The notes: a model not told the origin generated them from the sequence alone. A stretch of 64,000 nucleotides of DNA from Planctomycetota bacterium (GCA_021818445.1 JAKAEB010000004.1:41947-105946), one strand, 5' to 3'; shown: positions 8,216-17,264, counted from the stretch's first letter. Numbers and translations are program-made.

Positions 8216-9031
8216 ATGGGCAAGCACACAAAAGTTAGTCTGCGTAAACATCCAACCCATTGTCTGATGGTGGCTATTGCGGCCGCCGGTTTGTCTCTCG
8301 CCGCAGCGGGGCAGAATGCGGAGGCGACCGTGATCAGCTACGGTGCCATCAACCCTGCCGGCTCGGCGGGGTTTGAGGCCTACGCTGTTTTCAATGTGAG
8401 TGCCTCGACGATAGCCGTCACGCTTAACAACATCACCCCCTCCACCACTTCCGATCTACAGGAAATCTACGGCATCGACTTTACCGTGCTGGACTCAAAC
8501 GGCTCGCCGGTTTCATTCAGTAGCGGCCCCACCATTACGGGAGCCAGCGGGACCGAGGTGACCTTGGTGGAGGATACCAGCAAGGGGAGCCCCACCTACA
8601 AGGACTACCTTATCGGCACCGCAGGCTTTCCGAACAAGGCCATCACTTCCAACACGGATTTATCGAAGCCTTGGATAACCAGCTCGGGCGGTACCGGAGA
8701 GGTGGCGCTGACAATCGACACTTCGCAACCCAATGATATGATCATTGCCCCACCACCCACACCAAACAACTACGGGAGCGCCGGTGGCCTGAACAGCACG
8801 ACGAACTTTAACCCGCAGCTCGAATCCGGAGCGACGTTCACCCTTAGCATCGGCGGGCTTGCGTCCGGCGACACCATCGGCGACGTGACCCTTCTTTACG
8901 GCACGGGTCCGACCAGCACTTCAACGGTGCCGTTCAATAATGGCACCCCCACGCCGGAACCCAGCATGTTGGCGTTTTTGGGCATGGGGGCCGTTGGCTC
9001 GCTGCTGATGCTGCGTAAAAGAAAAATTTAA
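8216..9031 (+). CDS. PEP-CTERM-anchored exported protein
   Basis: A 271-residue exported protein. The ATG at 8216 is preceded by AGGAGA. A signal peptide (CLMVAIAAAGLSLAAAGQNAEA) leads into a Ser/Thr/Gly-rich beta-type domain of unknown function. The C-terminus is a textbook PEP-CTERM signal: TPTPEPSM, a hydrophobic helix, then LRKRKI. The overall plan resembles the preceding PEP-CTERM gene (about 280 residues, N-terminal signal, one extracellular domain), but the two are not close copies. It ends at a strong terminator, so it is a single-gene unit with its own promoter and long leader. Confidence 0.88.
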   Translation: MGKHTKVSLRKHPTHCLMVAIAAAGLSLAAAGQNAEATVISYGAINPAGSAGFEAYAVFNVSASTIAVTLNNITPSTTSDLQEIYGIDFTVLDSNGSPVSFSSGPTITGASGTEVTLVEDTSKGSPTYKDYLIGTAGFPNKAITSNTDLSKPWITSSGGTGEVALTIDTSQPNDMIIAPPPTPNNYGSAGGLNSTTNFNPQLESGATFTLSIGGLASGDTIGDVTLLYGTGPTSTSTVPFNNGTPTPEPSMLAFLGMGAVGSLLMLRKRKI

Positions 9032-9071
9032 CGCCCCAAGAGCCTGACAATATCTGAATCTCCCCCTCCGG

Positions 9072-9101
9072 CGGCGGCAGCGATGCCGCCGTCCTTTTTT
9101 T
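9072..9101 (+). terminator. Intrinsic terminator after second PEP-CTERM gene
   Basis: CGGCGGCA and TGCCGCCG form an 8-bp stem closed by a GCGA tetraloop (GNRA type), followed by TCCTTTTTTT. Confidence 0.85.
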
Positions 9102-9199
9102 GCCCATGCCGAATCGCGTCCGTGCCCGTAGAATAACATGAGTTCGCGATAGGAAGTCATGGTTAACAAATGTTTCTGGCGATGTCTCAAGTTAACCAA

Positions 9200-9270
9200 G
9201 GTGACACAGGCATTCTTGCCTGTGATTTGGCTCGGAATAAAGCTCCACAGACAAGAATGTCTGTGCCACC
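9200..9270. repeat. Double-hairpin inverted repeat (CACAGGCA / CACAGACA element)
   Basis: Two 20-nt hairpins lie 21 bp apart: CACAGGCA-TTCT-TGCCTGTG (9205-9224) and CACAGACA-AGAA-TGTCTGTG (9246-9265). Each is self-complementary, and together they form a longer inverted repeat with GGTG/CACC ends. The two differ at paired positions (G-C against A-T), so each stem stays intact. It looks like a small non-autonomous mobile or REP-like element. Confidence 0.6.
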
Positions 9271-9378
9271 ATGAATATGACAACTTGTATAAACAAAGCT
9301 ACGCAATTCCTTATCCCGAATTCACGTTAGAATAGGGGCGGGAAAGGACTTTTGTCTTTTCCGGTATTGGAGGCAGCC

Positions 9379-9852
9379 ATGACGACCAGTCACGATACGC
9401 ATCTTCCACAAAGCACCATTCTGGTGGTGGATGACAACCCGCAGAATGTGGAGCTGATGCAGGCATATCTCGAGTCGCTTAATTGCACCACGGAGGTGGC
9501 CAGCGACGGCGTTGAAGCCCTTGCCAAGGTGCCGCGCATCCGCCCCGACCTGATTATTCTGGATATCATGATGCCCAAATTAAGTGGCTTTGAGGTTTGC
9601 CGCCGCCTGAAGGCCGACCCTAAATTTGCCGACATCCCCATCCTGATGGTGACCGCCCTGAACGAAATGGGGGATATTGAGCGCGGGGTGGAAAGCGGCA
9701 CGGATGATTTTCTTTCCAAGCCCATTAATAAATTGGAATTGCTTACCCGGGTAAAAAGCCTGCTGCGGGTGCGCCATCTCAAGGGGCAACTGGAGCGGAC
9801 ACTTGCGTACCTGAACGAAATTGATTCGGCCGATTCGCGCCGCCACGGTTAG
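9379..9852 (+). CDS. Single-domain response regulator (CheY/PleD-type receiver)
   Basis: A 157-residue protein made of one REC domain plus a short helical tail. The acidic pair is Asp18-Asp19 (VVDDN), the phospho-acceptor is Asp62 (LILDIMMP), and the conserved Thr (MVTALN) and Lys (LSKPIN) are present, so phosphorylation should work. The receiver sequence is closest in style to the first REC of PleD-like proteins, but there is no GGDEF or DNA-binding domain. The ATG at 9379 has GGAGG five bases upstream; the TTG at 9352 is less likely. No histidine kinase is adjacent, so its partner is elsewhere. Confidence 0.92.
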   Translation: MTTSHDTHLPQSTILVVDDNPQNVELMQAYLESLNCTTEVASDGVEALAKVPRIRPDLIILDIMMPKLSGFEVCRRLKADPKFADIPILMVTALNEMGDIERGVESGTDDFLSKPINKLELLTRVKSLLRVRHLKGQLERTLAYLNEIDSADSRRHG

Positions 9853-9939
9853 CGGCTGGCAACCTGCGGCCTGCCGACGCGCCGGCCACAGCCCCTGCGG
9901 CGGGTTTATTTGACGGCAGCCGCATTTTTTGAGGCCCCC

Positions 9940-11241
9940 ATGCCACCCAAAAATTGCATCATCCACGCTGCCGCCATTCTTGCCGATGCCGAAACGCTGA
10001 TCACCGATGGTGCCCTGTGCCTGCGGGATGGAAAAATCGCCGCGGTCGGGCCCATGAACGCCATGCGGCGGCGGTACCCGGCGGTGTCGATATGCAGTGC
10101 TGGCCAAAGCCTCATCACCCCCGGCCTGATTAACATTCATACGCACCTGGAATTGGGGCACCTGCGTGGCAAAATCCCCAGCCGCCATCCTGATCCGATA
10201 CCCTTTCCCGATTGGGTTTGCCAGCTTTTCGCCCTTACCCCCCCACCGGAGTTGCTGCCCGATGTTGTTGCAAAAAGTGTTTACAGCGGCGTTGAAGAAT
10301 GCTTGCAGTTTGGCGTCACCGCCGTGGGCGATATCACCCGCCACCCCCTTTTGACGCGCTGCGCCCTTGCTGATTCTCCGCTGCGGGGCATCAGCTTTGG
10401 GGAAATAACAGCCATGGGTAAGGCCCGCCACCTGCTGCCGGAGCGGATGGCCGCCGCCCAAGCCCCCATCGCCAATACAAATAGCCATCTGGCGGTCGGG
10501 CTTTCGCCGCACGCCCCCTATTCGGTGGAAGGGCCAGCGCTGCAGGCTATTGTCGACTGCGCCGCCACCGCCCATCAACCGCTGGCCATGCACCTGGCGG
10601 AACTGCCGGACGAGGCGGATTTTTTGCGCGATTTTTCCGGCCCGCTTGGCCGCACATGGGCTTTGCGCCGGATGATTGACGTATTGGATGACCACATTCC
10701 CACCTATGCCCATGGACCGGTCGGCTGGGCCGATCAGTGGGGATTGCTTAACCACGCCCAACCCTTGGTGCTGGCGCATGTTAATTACGCCAGCGGTGAC
10801 GACATCCGGCGGCTTGCCGGGCGACCGCACCTTTCGGTGGCCATGTGTCCGCGCACGCGCCATTATTTTGGTCATGATTCCATATCAGCACATCCCTGCG
10901 TAGCCATGCTGAAGGCCGGTATCCGTGTTTGCCTTGCGACCGATTCCCTTGCTAGTTCGCCGGACTTGAACTTGCTGGCGGAAGCGGCCGCCGCCCATCG
11001 CGAATTGCCATCGCTGCCATTTTCCACCCTGTTCCGTATGATGACGCAGTGGCCGGCGGAGGCGTTTAACCTGCCTTCCGGAAGGCTGATACCCGGGCAT
11101 TTTGCAGATGTGGCGGCCTATCCGCTGCCGGACAAGCCGCATGGTGCCGAAGCTGCCATCGCCGATTTAATTCAGCGCTGCCCCCCTGCCAGTATGGTGA
11201 TGATTGGATCGCAAGTGGTTTCGGGTAAATTAGATGCTTGA
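9940..11241 (+). CDS. Amidohydrolase-superfamily metal-dependent hydrolase (ATZ/TRZ, cytosine deaminase-like)
   Basis: A 433-residue TIM-barrel amidohydrolase. Metal-site motifs are visible in order: HTHLEL after strand 1, a mid-protein HLAEL, a later HVNYA segment, and CLATDSLASSPDLNLLAE with the metal-binding Asp. This arrangement matches the chlorohydrolase/deaminase group (S-adenosylhomocysteine, guanine or aminodeoxyfutalosine deaminase-like). The exact substrate cannot be assigned. The ATG at 9940 has GAGG five bases upstream; the TTG at 9910 is an alternative. The gene is followed closely by an unrelated membrane-anchored protein. Confidence 0.85.
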   Translation: MPPKNCIIHAAAILADAETLITDGALCLRDGKIAAVGPMNAMRRRYPAVSICSAGQSLITPGLINIHTHLELGHLRGKIPSRHPDPIPFPDWVCQLFALTPPPELLPDVVAKSVYSGVEECLQFGVTAVGDITRHPLLTRCALADSPLRGISFGEITAMGKARHLLPERMAAAQAPIANTNSHLAVGLSPHAPYSVEGPALQAIVDCAATAHQPLAMHLAELPDEADFLRDFSGPLGRTWALRRMIDVLDDHIPTYAHGPVGWADQWGLLNHAQPLVLAHVNYASGDDIRRLAGRPHLSVAMCPRTRHYFGHDSISAHPCVAMLKAGIRVCLATDSLASSPDLNLLAEAAAAHRELPSLPFSTLFRMMTQWPAEAFNLPSGRLIPGHFADVAAYPLPDKPHGAEAAIADLIQRCPPASMVMIGSQVVSGKLDA

Positions 11242-11294
11242 ACATCCGGCGTGTTTTGAGCATAGATATTGACAGGCACTTATTGGAGACCGCT

Positions 11295-12200
11295 ATGGCA
11301 TCCACCCAACGATCTGGCAACACGGTTTTTTTGATCGGCGGCAAGTACAGCCGCCCGGGTGCTGCATTGGGAAAATTACTGGTGTTTGTCATTATTGCGC
11401 TCATTGTGGTGGTGGCGGGCTATTACATGTTTTCCAAACCGAAGCCCAACCCTGCCGAGGCGTATCCCACCAGCGCTAAAAAGATGATCAATCAATTCTT
11501 CCAGCTTATTTCCACCGGTACCACATCCGCCGACCAGAAGGCTTTCAAATTGCTTTCTTTGCCGATCCGCAAAATCCATCACAAGCATCCCGGGCGCTAT
11601 TGGCAGCGATTTGAGGATATGAATGTGTATCTGACCGATGTGTTCGGCACCACCTGGCCGGCCAATATTCGCATTGTTCATTCCACGAATCCGGAAAAGC
11701 CGGATGAATACATCGCGCATGTGCGAACCGAAGTGTTTCATATCACGGTGGCCAATCAGAACCGCTACGCCAGCGCGTTGCCCCATCCCCATTACGGCCT
11801 GGTGGCGATAAAAGAATTTTCCTTTTCTGGCGGTGCCCAGGCCCAGCGGGCGGCGGCCGGTTCCAGTGTGCTTGGGGCAATGGGGTTGCAGGGGGCGGCC
11901 AACAATGTGGCGGGCATATCGGCGGCGTACAGTGCGGTGGATAACCTCAAGCCGTGGCAGATCAAGCATCGCCTGCTGCCGGTGGTGCTGCATCCCCATG
12001 CTGCGGCCCTGCGGCAGTGCATATATCAGCTTTGGCCGGTGCGTAAAGACCCCACCGTCCGCATGGTGCTTAAGCAGATTGCCCACGACCCTCAATACGC
12101 GGTTAATATCCAGCAGGAAGCCCGGCATGTGCTGGCCGGGCATGTGTCAGATTCCACATTGATCGCCAATCAGGTGACGCACATTCATCCCAAATACTAG
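11295..12200 (+). CDS. Membrane-anchored protein of unknown function
   Basis: I do not recognise this 301-residue protein. It has a short cytoplasmic N-terminus, one membrane helix at about residues 28-47 (LLVFVIIALIVVVAGYYMF), and a soluble C-terminal part that is probably periplasmic, ending in a helical region (RKDPTVRMVLKQIAHDPQ). There is an Ala/Gly-rich stretch in the middle. The ATG at 11295 has TTGGAG upstream, better than the ORF start at 11238. It lies 53 bp after the amidohydrolase and may share its transcript. Its general plan recalls the unknown protein at 46176-47141, but no clear homology was seen. Confidence 0.75.
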   Translation: MASTQRSGNTVFLIGGKYSRPGAALGKLLVFVIIALIVVVAGYYMFSKPKPNPAEAYPTSAKKMINQFFQLISTGTTSADQKAFKLLSLPIRKIHHKHPGRYWQRFEDMNVYLTDVFGTTWPANIRIVHSTNPEKPDEYIAHVRTEVFHITVANQNRYASALPHPHYGLVAIKEFSFSGGAQAQRAAAGSSVLGAMGLQGAANNVAGISAAYSAVDNLKPWQIKHRLLPVVLHPHAAALRQCIYQLWPVRKDPTVRMVLKQIAHDPQYAVNIQQEARHVLAGHVSDSTLIANQVTHIHPKY

Positions 12201-12236
12201 ACGCGTATTAACCATCATGCCGCGGGCGTCATAAAG

Positions 12237-12254
12237 CCACCGGCTTGCCGGTGG
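12237..12254. repeat. Short extragenic hairpin repeat
   Basis: CCACCGGC-TT-GCCGGTGG, a member of the dispersed CCGGGCAAGCCCGG-like hairpin family, directly at the left edge of the first large tandem array. Confidence 0.5.
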
Positions 12255-12266
12255 TTGGCACGCTTC

Positions 12267-13230
12267 GCGGTGAACCAAGGTAACTATTTGCACCGCTGAG
12301 CGCCAAGGACGCGAAGACCAGCCAATCTGATTATTTCATATTTTTGTAATGCTATCCGCGGCTCTGCGCGAGATCGTAACTCTTCTCTGTGCGAGTTAAG
12401 GTGTCATGCCGTTGGCATGATGGAAGCTGTTTTTTTGGCGCGCAGAGAAAAGGAGCCACAGGGGTTAAGTCACGGAATCGTCCCCACCGTAGTGGCCAAA
12501 TCATGACAATTAGGCAGGTCCATATCCAATGTGCTTGGCGTTTCTTGGCGTCCTCTGCGATCTTTGCGGTGAACCAAGGTAACTATTGGCACCGCCAAGA
12601 GCGCCAAGGACGCAAAGACCGGCCAATCTGATTATTTCATATTTTTTTGTTTATCTTTGTATCTCGGTGGCTCTGTGCGAGGTATTAAGACCTCTCCGTG
12701 TGATATTAGGTGTCATGCCGTTGGCATGATGAAAGTTGCTTTTTTAGCGCACAGAGAAAAGGAGCTACAGGGGTTAAGTCACGAAATCGTCCCCACCGTA
12801 GTGGCCAAATCATGATAATTAGGCAGGTCCATATCCAATGTGCTTGGCGCTTCTTGGCGTCCTCCGCGCTTTGCGGTGAACCAAGGTAACTATTGGCACC
12901 GCCAAGAGCGCCAAGGACGCAAAGACCGGCCAATCTGATTATTTCATATGTTTTTAATTATTTCTGCGTCGCTGTGGCTCTGTGCGAGGTATTAAGACCT
13001 CTCCGTGTGATATTAGGTGTCATGCCGATGGCATGATGAAAGTTGTTTTTTGGCGCGCAGAGAAAAAGAGCCACAGGGGTTAAGTCACGGAATCGTCCCC
13101 ACCGTAGTGGCCAAATCATGACAATTAGGCAGGTCCATATCCAATGTGCTTGGCGTTTCTTGGCGTCCTCCGCGATCTTTGCGGTGAACCAAGGTAACTA
13201 TTGGCACCGCCAAGAGCGCCAAGGACGCGG
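12267..13230 (+). repeat. Tandem array A of ~308-bp repeat, 3 units plus partial fourth
   Basis: Units begin at CACCGC (12291, 12590, 12897, 13205) and end with TTTGCGGTGAACCAAGGTAA. Each full unit has a 17-nt palindrome TCATGCCGNTGGCATGA (12404, 12713, 13020; centres T, T, A), flanked by imperfect inverted arms of the CTCTTCTCTGTGCG / CGCACAGAGAAAAG type. The fourth copy stops abruptly near 13228. No gene is supported inside; the ~80-residue ORFs are by-products. The unit recurs at 45.4, 59.6 and 63.4 kb. Confidence 0.92.
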
Positions 13231-13255
13231 GGGATTTTCATTGGCAGGAGAAGCG

Positions 13256-13274
13256 CGCCGGGACAAGCCCGGTG
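13256..13274. repeat. Short extragenic hairpin repeat
   Basis: CGCCGGG-ACAAG-CCCGGTG, almost the same as the copy at 63335-63353. It follows the broken right end of array A, before a second shared segment (GGCGGACACGC) that also occurs inverted near 45345. Confidence 0.5.
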
Positions 13275-13357
13275 GTTGGCGCGTTCGCCGATGGCGGACA
13301 CGCGGCGATAGGCGCTGGCGCTTATATATCGCCGGCCGCACCGCCCCGCAACGGCGT

Positions 13358-15340
13358 CTATTTCTCACCGATCCGCAAAATGGTCAGAGACCGTGCGGGA
13401 AACACGTAATGGAACTTGGCACCCGGAACGCCAAAGTGCGATATTACTGGTGCCACTGCCATTTCATGATTGCGGGTGTTAAGACTGGTGAAGTGCGGCC
13501 CGGTCAGGGTGATCGCCTCACCAGCGGCAGACAGACCGCTCGCGCCCGTCAACGACAGATTAACACCAACCTTATGTGCTGTTCCGTTCACAACCTTGAT
13601 AATGATGGTGTGTTGCGGATCGTTGACGCCAGCAATTGCGGTGAACCGCCCGGGCACCGCCGCCGTCCGAACCTGATTGGTCGTACCGGGACGATCGGTC
13701 AACTGCAATGGCAGCATGCGTGTGGCACGGTTATTGGAGAACATCTCCTGTACCCAGTAAGACACAATTCCCCAGGCATGATTGGTGGTGAATTTAATTA
13801 AATCAGGATTCCACTGGCTGCCGTTACGGTTTACAAAAAGTGGTGCGTACGACGCCATTACCACCAGATCGCTGTTCTTTTCAAGGCCGGTCATCCATGC
13901 CGCCTCGGCAAGGGCGGCCCGCAGATCGCCTTTGCCGGCATGGCGGGTATCGGCATATTCACCTACAAATACTTTGGGGCCGTTGCGGTTTTGATGATCG
14001 TACCGGTTGCGATTTTGCCAAAACCACTGCGGGCTTTGATAAAAATGTTCATCCACGATGGGGGCATAGTGGGGGGCGAGATTGGCAACGCCGGCAAAAA
14101 TTAATTTTACATGGGGATACTTCGCATGGAGCCGACTGAAGTAGGCATTGTAATAATGCGGATACATCGGCGTAAGCATCCAAAACCCTTCATTGCCTAC
14201 CTCCAGCATATGCATGTGGAACGGGGCGGGGTGTCCGTATTTTGCCCGCAAAGCGCCCCATTTATTACTGGTCGGTGCATTGGCGAATTGAATGGCATGG
14301 GAAATACTTTTCACCCATGGCCCGAGTTGGTCGTACGGTACCCGATCGTTGGCACCCAGCGAAAAGCCGCAATTAAAGCCGTAAAGAGGCCGTGCGTGTA
14401 ACTCCTGGCACATCTGCAGCATTTCCAGATAGCCGAAGCCGTCTGTCACCCAGTAACCCCAGGGGTCCCAGTGTCCCGGTCGTTTCGACACGGGGCCAAT
14501 AGATTTATTCCAGTAAAAGCCATTGGAGAGGTTATTGCCCTCGGTGTAGTTGCCGCCGGGAAACCGTACAAACGATGGGTGCAGGCGAACCAGCATTTTC
14601 ATCAAATCCGGCCGCAATCCATTAATTTGATGTTGATATGTATCAACTGGAAACAGATCGACAATATTGAGATACAACGTTCCCAGGCCTACCGGCACAA
14701 ACGCCAGCACGCCGTGGTGGGCAGTGGCGTTGGCCCGCAGGGTGATGTGAAACTTTTTCCAATGTTCACTTAAGCCATGAAGTGTGGCATTGGCCAGCAC
14801 GCGGCGCTCACCGGCACTTTCCAGCCGGACAATCAGGTCTGAACTCATGCCGGGGCTGCGCCGGGCGTAAAACGACAGCCGATATCGCTTGCCATGCACA
14901 AACCGCATTCCCCAATATCCGGTGTTGACCAATTGAACGGCACCGGGCTGAGAACCCCAGTGCATATCCACGCGGCCGCTGACGACATTTTCCTTGTTTA
15001 ACGGGTGATTAAAATCCACCCACAGGCTTGCATTACCCTTGTGTGGGGTGACAATCAGATGCCAGCCTACGGGATAATTCTGGTTCGCCACCCATTTAAA
15101 TGTGCCATTCTTTACCATCTCGGCATACAGGCCCCCCTGACCGGCGTAATTGATTTCCTCAAAAAATATGCCCCACAACTTTGGACTTATGTGTATGCCC
15201 GGTCGTCCGACCGCGATGCGCATGCCAGTTGCGGCATTGGCCAGACCCGCCTGTGATGCGGCGGCCAGCACGACGGCCAGCGCCAGCAGGCCGCGGCAAA
15301 CATGGCTCCAGAGAGATGATTTCAGTCTGCAATCCACCAT
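13358..15340 (-). CDS. Secreted GH51 alpha-L-arabinofuranosidase
   Basis: A 660-residue exported enzyme. A signal peptide (LLALAVVLAAASQAGLANA) is followed by a carbohydrate-binding-like segment of about 150 residues, then the (beta/alpha)8 catalytic domain and a C-terminal beta domain. Diagnostic GH51 segments are FFEEINYAGQGGLYAEM near the N-terminus, VRFPGGNYTEGN, the acid/base Glu in LEVGNEGFW and the nucleophile Glu in VFVGEYAD. The family releases arabinofuranose from arabinoxylan or arabinan. It is a single gene, divergent from mreD, with its 3' end beside repeat array A. Confidence 0.93.
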   Translation of the reverse strand: MVDCRLKSSLWSHVCRGLLALAVVLAAASQAGLANAATGMRIAVGRPGIHISPKLWGIFFEEINYAGQGGLYAEMVKNGTFKWVANQNYPVGWHLIVTPHKGNASLWVDFNHPLNKENVVSGRVDMHWGSQPGAVQLVNTGYWGMRFVHGKRYRLSFYARRSPGMSSDLIVRLESAGERRVLANATLHGLSEHWKKFHITLRANATAHHGVLAFVPVGLGTLYLNIVDLFPVDTYQHQINGLRPDLMKMLVRLHPSFVRFPGGNYTEGNNLSNGFYWNKSIGPVSKRPGHWDPWGYWVTDGFGYLEMLQMCQELHARPLYGFNCGFSLGANDRVPYDQLGPWVKSISHAIQFANAPTSNKWGALRAKYGHPAPFHMHMLEVGNEGFWMLTPMYPHYYNAYFSRLHAKYPHVKLIFAGVANLAPHYAPIVDEHFYQSPQWFWQNRNRYDHQNRNGPKVFVGEYADTRHAGKGDLRAALAEAAWMTGLEKNSDLVVMASYAPLFVNRNGSQWNPDLIKFTTNHAWGIVSYWVQEMFSNNRATRMLPLQLTDRPGTTNQVRTAAVPGRFTAIAGVNDPQHTIIIKVVNGTAHKVGVNLSLTGASGLSAAGEAITLTGPHFTSLNTRNHEMAVAPVISHFGVPGAKFHYVFPARSLTILRIGEK

Positions 15341-15428
15341 ATCGATACACTCCTCGTTTTATGCCGGTAACCAGATGCCCCGCAGCCGACTGTTATTTGC
15401 CGCACCCAGAGAACCACCTGATTTTCGT

Positions 15429-15434
15429 TATAAT
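15429..15434 (+). promoter_or_regulatory. Candidate -10 box for mreD
   Basis: A perfect TATAAT lies 75 bp upstream of the mreD ATG. No matching -35 hexamer at 16-18 bp was found, so the call is tentative. Confidence 0.35.
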
Positions 15435-15509
15435 GTTTACGATTGTCAACCCCCTCGTGTTTCGGGCGGCGCTTTGCAACTGGCATCGCAGGCCGCATAC
15501 TCTCCATTT

Positions 15510-16055
15510 ATGCGATGGATCACGTTCTTTGCCTTGCTTTACATTGCCGCGGCATTGCAGGCCGCCCATCTGGGGCAACTGAATTTAACCGGATATTTTC
15601 ATTTGGAATTTATTCCATTGCTGGCGATCTTCTACAGCCTGTACGCTGAACGCGACTCGGCCATGCTTGCCGCCCTGCTTTGCGGCCTGGTTTACGATCT
15701 GACGAGTCCATCACTGCTGGGGTTGGAGATGGTGCTGCTGGGTTTGCTTTCCATGGGCATTACCAATATTCGCGCCCACGTGTTTCGTAACAATTTTATC
15801 AGTCAGATGGTGATTACCTTTTTAACCGTCACGCTGTTTCTGTATGGACGGATGATCATCAGCAATCTGCTTTTGTGGACGGCCGGCAAACATGCCCTTG
15901 TACCGACAAATCTTGCCATTTGCCTGATTATTTTAAGTTCGGCGATTTATTCCGCAGCCGTCGCACCGTTGTTGTTTCGCGCCCTGTTTTTTCTCGGTGC
16001 CCTGCTGGGTTTTGACAGCCATACCGGACGGGCCGGGCGGCTGGCGCGAAAATAA
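15510..16055 (+). CDS. mreD: Rod shape-determining protein MreD-like membrane protein
   Basis: A 181-residue, very hydrophobic protein with five or six predicted membrane helices, the size and topology of MreD. The N-terminal pattern (LLYIAAALQ...YFHLEFIPLLAIFYSLY) and the LLCGLVYDLTSPSLLGLEMVLLGL segment match the family. The ATG at 15510 starts just before the first helix; the ORF to 15150 is an antisense extension over GH51. MreD normally sits after mreBC and before mrdA-rodA; here it is alone, 9 kb from mrdA-rodA. There is no clear ribosome-binding site. Confidence 0.72.
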   Translation: MRWITFFALLYIAAALQAAHLGQLNLTGYFHLEFIPLLAIFYSLYAERDSAMLAALLCGLVYDLTSPSLLGLEMVLLGLLSMGITNIRAHVFRNNFISQMVITFLTVTLFLYGRMIISNLLLWTAGKHALVPTNLAICLIILSSAIYSAAVAPLLFRALFFLGALLGFDSHTGRAGRLARK

Positions 16056-16100
16056 CCGGTGGTTCGGCATCCACATTGCTGCCCGCATTGCCGTCTGTGG

Positions 16101-17264
16101 TTACGGCCGGGCGCGGCTGGCCAGGTTATCAAGGATGCTCATAAAGTTCATATAGGCATGAAATGGCGATTCATAGGTGCTGAAATCGGGAGTTGACGCA
16201 TCGCCAAGGTGCCGGGTGTTCATGTAAAAAAAGTGGTCACTGGTAGTCAGCCTCCGCCAGTCGCTTAGCAGCACTTCATCGTTTCCAGCCTTGATGGCGT
16301 TTTCCAACCGGTAAAGTTCCTGCATGGCATTGGATTGCATGGCGTTGCCCAGCCAGCAGGATAGATCGCGATGGGTGTCCGTCCAGCCGATATTTCTCGG
16401 CACGCTGATCTCCCGTAGCGGCTTGACGGCATCGATGATTTGCGACGGTGTAACCAGCGAACCGCCCAGGGCGAAAATGTATTCCGGCAGGGCCATGAAA
16501 AAATCAAAAATGCCGGTCTCTTCGCCGTGGCGCTCGCCGAGATTTTCCAGATCAAGACCGACAAGCCCATAATCCCCATGAAGTCCCATGAGCCAACGGG
16601 CGTATTTGTCTGCCATCAGCGGCCACTGGGACCACGTTCTGGCGGAAAATCGCATCGAGATATCTTCACTTAGCCGGTAGTGCCGCAGCAGCAAACGAAG
16701 GTTTTCGCGCATGCCGGTGTAGACGTGTGTGGGCGCATTATGGTCACCGAGGACGCCTTCCCATCCCTCGATGATGGCGGCTTCCACGCGGGTGGAACTT
16801 AGCATGCGCCCCACCTCGTTGGAATAAATGAGGTTGGAATTGCGGAAGACACGCGGATTTTGGCCGAAGTATTTTTTTATAATGTGGCGATGCAGTCGAA
16901 CCTGCTGCCGGAATTCATCCGGCGAATAGAGAAATGCCAAGCTGTGGTGGGATGGTTCGCAGAGAAATTCCACACAGCCGGTTTTGGCCAAACCCTGCAA
17001 TTGCAGCAGCACATCGGGGTAATAGAGTTCAAACTGTTCAATCGCGGTACCGGAAATACCCAGCGTAAGGCGAAATGCCTCGCCATAGCGTCGTGCCATT
17101 TGACTGAATAAGTCGATTGACGGCAGATAACTGCTTCGCGCCACTTTATGAATGAGCTGATTATTCAGATGAGAATCAAAGTATTCCGGTTCAGAATCAA
17201 ATGCGCTGTAACGCCGCAGTCTGAATGGCTGATGAATCTGAAAGTAAAGGCAAATCGCAACCAT
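16101..17264 (-). CDS. GH57 family glycoside hydrolase (alpha-amylase-like)
   Basis: A 387-residue cytoplasmic (beta/alpha)7-barrel enzyme. GH57 landmarks are the N-terminal CLYFQIHQPFRLR (region 1, His-Gln-Pro), CEPSHHSL, IIEGWEGVLGD with the likely nucleophile Glu, and a LDLENLGERHGEETGIF segment that corresponds to DYETFGEH in related proteins but has lost the Tyr. The family includes alpha-amylases, amylopullulanases and branching enzymes acting on alpha-glucans. The start is set at 17264 (MVAICLYFQ), as in other family members; the GTG at 17291 is an alternative. Confidence 0.85.
   Translation of the reverse strand: MVAICLYFQIHQPFRLRRYSAFDSEPEYFDSHLNNQLIHKVARSSYLPSIDLFSQMARRYGEAFRLTLGISGTAIEQFELYYPDVLLQLQGLAKTGCVEFLCEPSHHSLAFLYSPDEFRQQVRLHRHIIKKYFGQNPRVFRNSNLIYSNEVGRMLSSTRVEAAIIEGWEGVLGDHNAPTHVYTGMRENLRLLLRHYRLSEDISMRFSARTWSQWPLMADKYARWLMGLHGDYGLVGLDLENLGERHGEETGIFDFFMALPEYIFALGGSLVTPSQIIDAVKPLREISVPRNIGWTDTHRDLSCWLGNAMQSNAMQELYRLENAIKAGNDEVLLSDWRRLTTSDHFFYMNTRHLGDASTPDFSTYESPFHAYMNFMSILDNLASRARP

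Noticed and set aside
9580-10875. 431-codon minus-strand ORF over the response regulator and amidohydrolase
   Set aside because: It is a shadow of well-supported plus-strand genes with clear motifs.
12389-12631. ORFs of 60-81 codons (M-RVKVSCRWHD-like) inside the large repeats, also at 59748, 60056, 60375, 60659, 63540
   Set aside because: The frame is broken in units A2 and A3 (in-frame stop after GTG), and the similarity is explained by the DNA repeat. The initiation site lies inside a hairpin arm.
13043-13801. 252-codon ORF running from array A into the GH51 region
   Set aside because: It joins repeat sequence to the antisense strand of GH51; composition and content are not protein-like.
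15150-15509. N-terminal extension of the mreD ORF
   Set aside because: It overlaps GH51 on the opposite strand and precedes the first membrane helix with an unlike, Pro/Arg-rich sequence.
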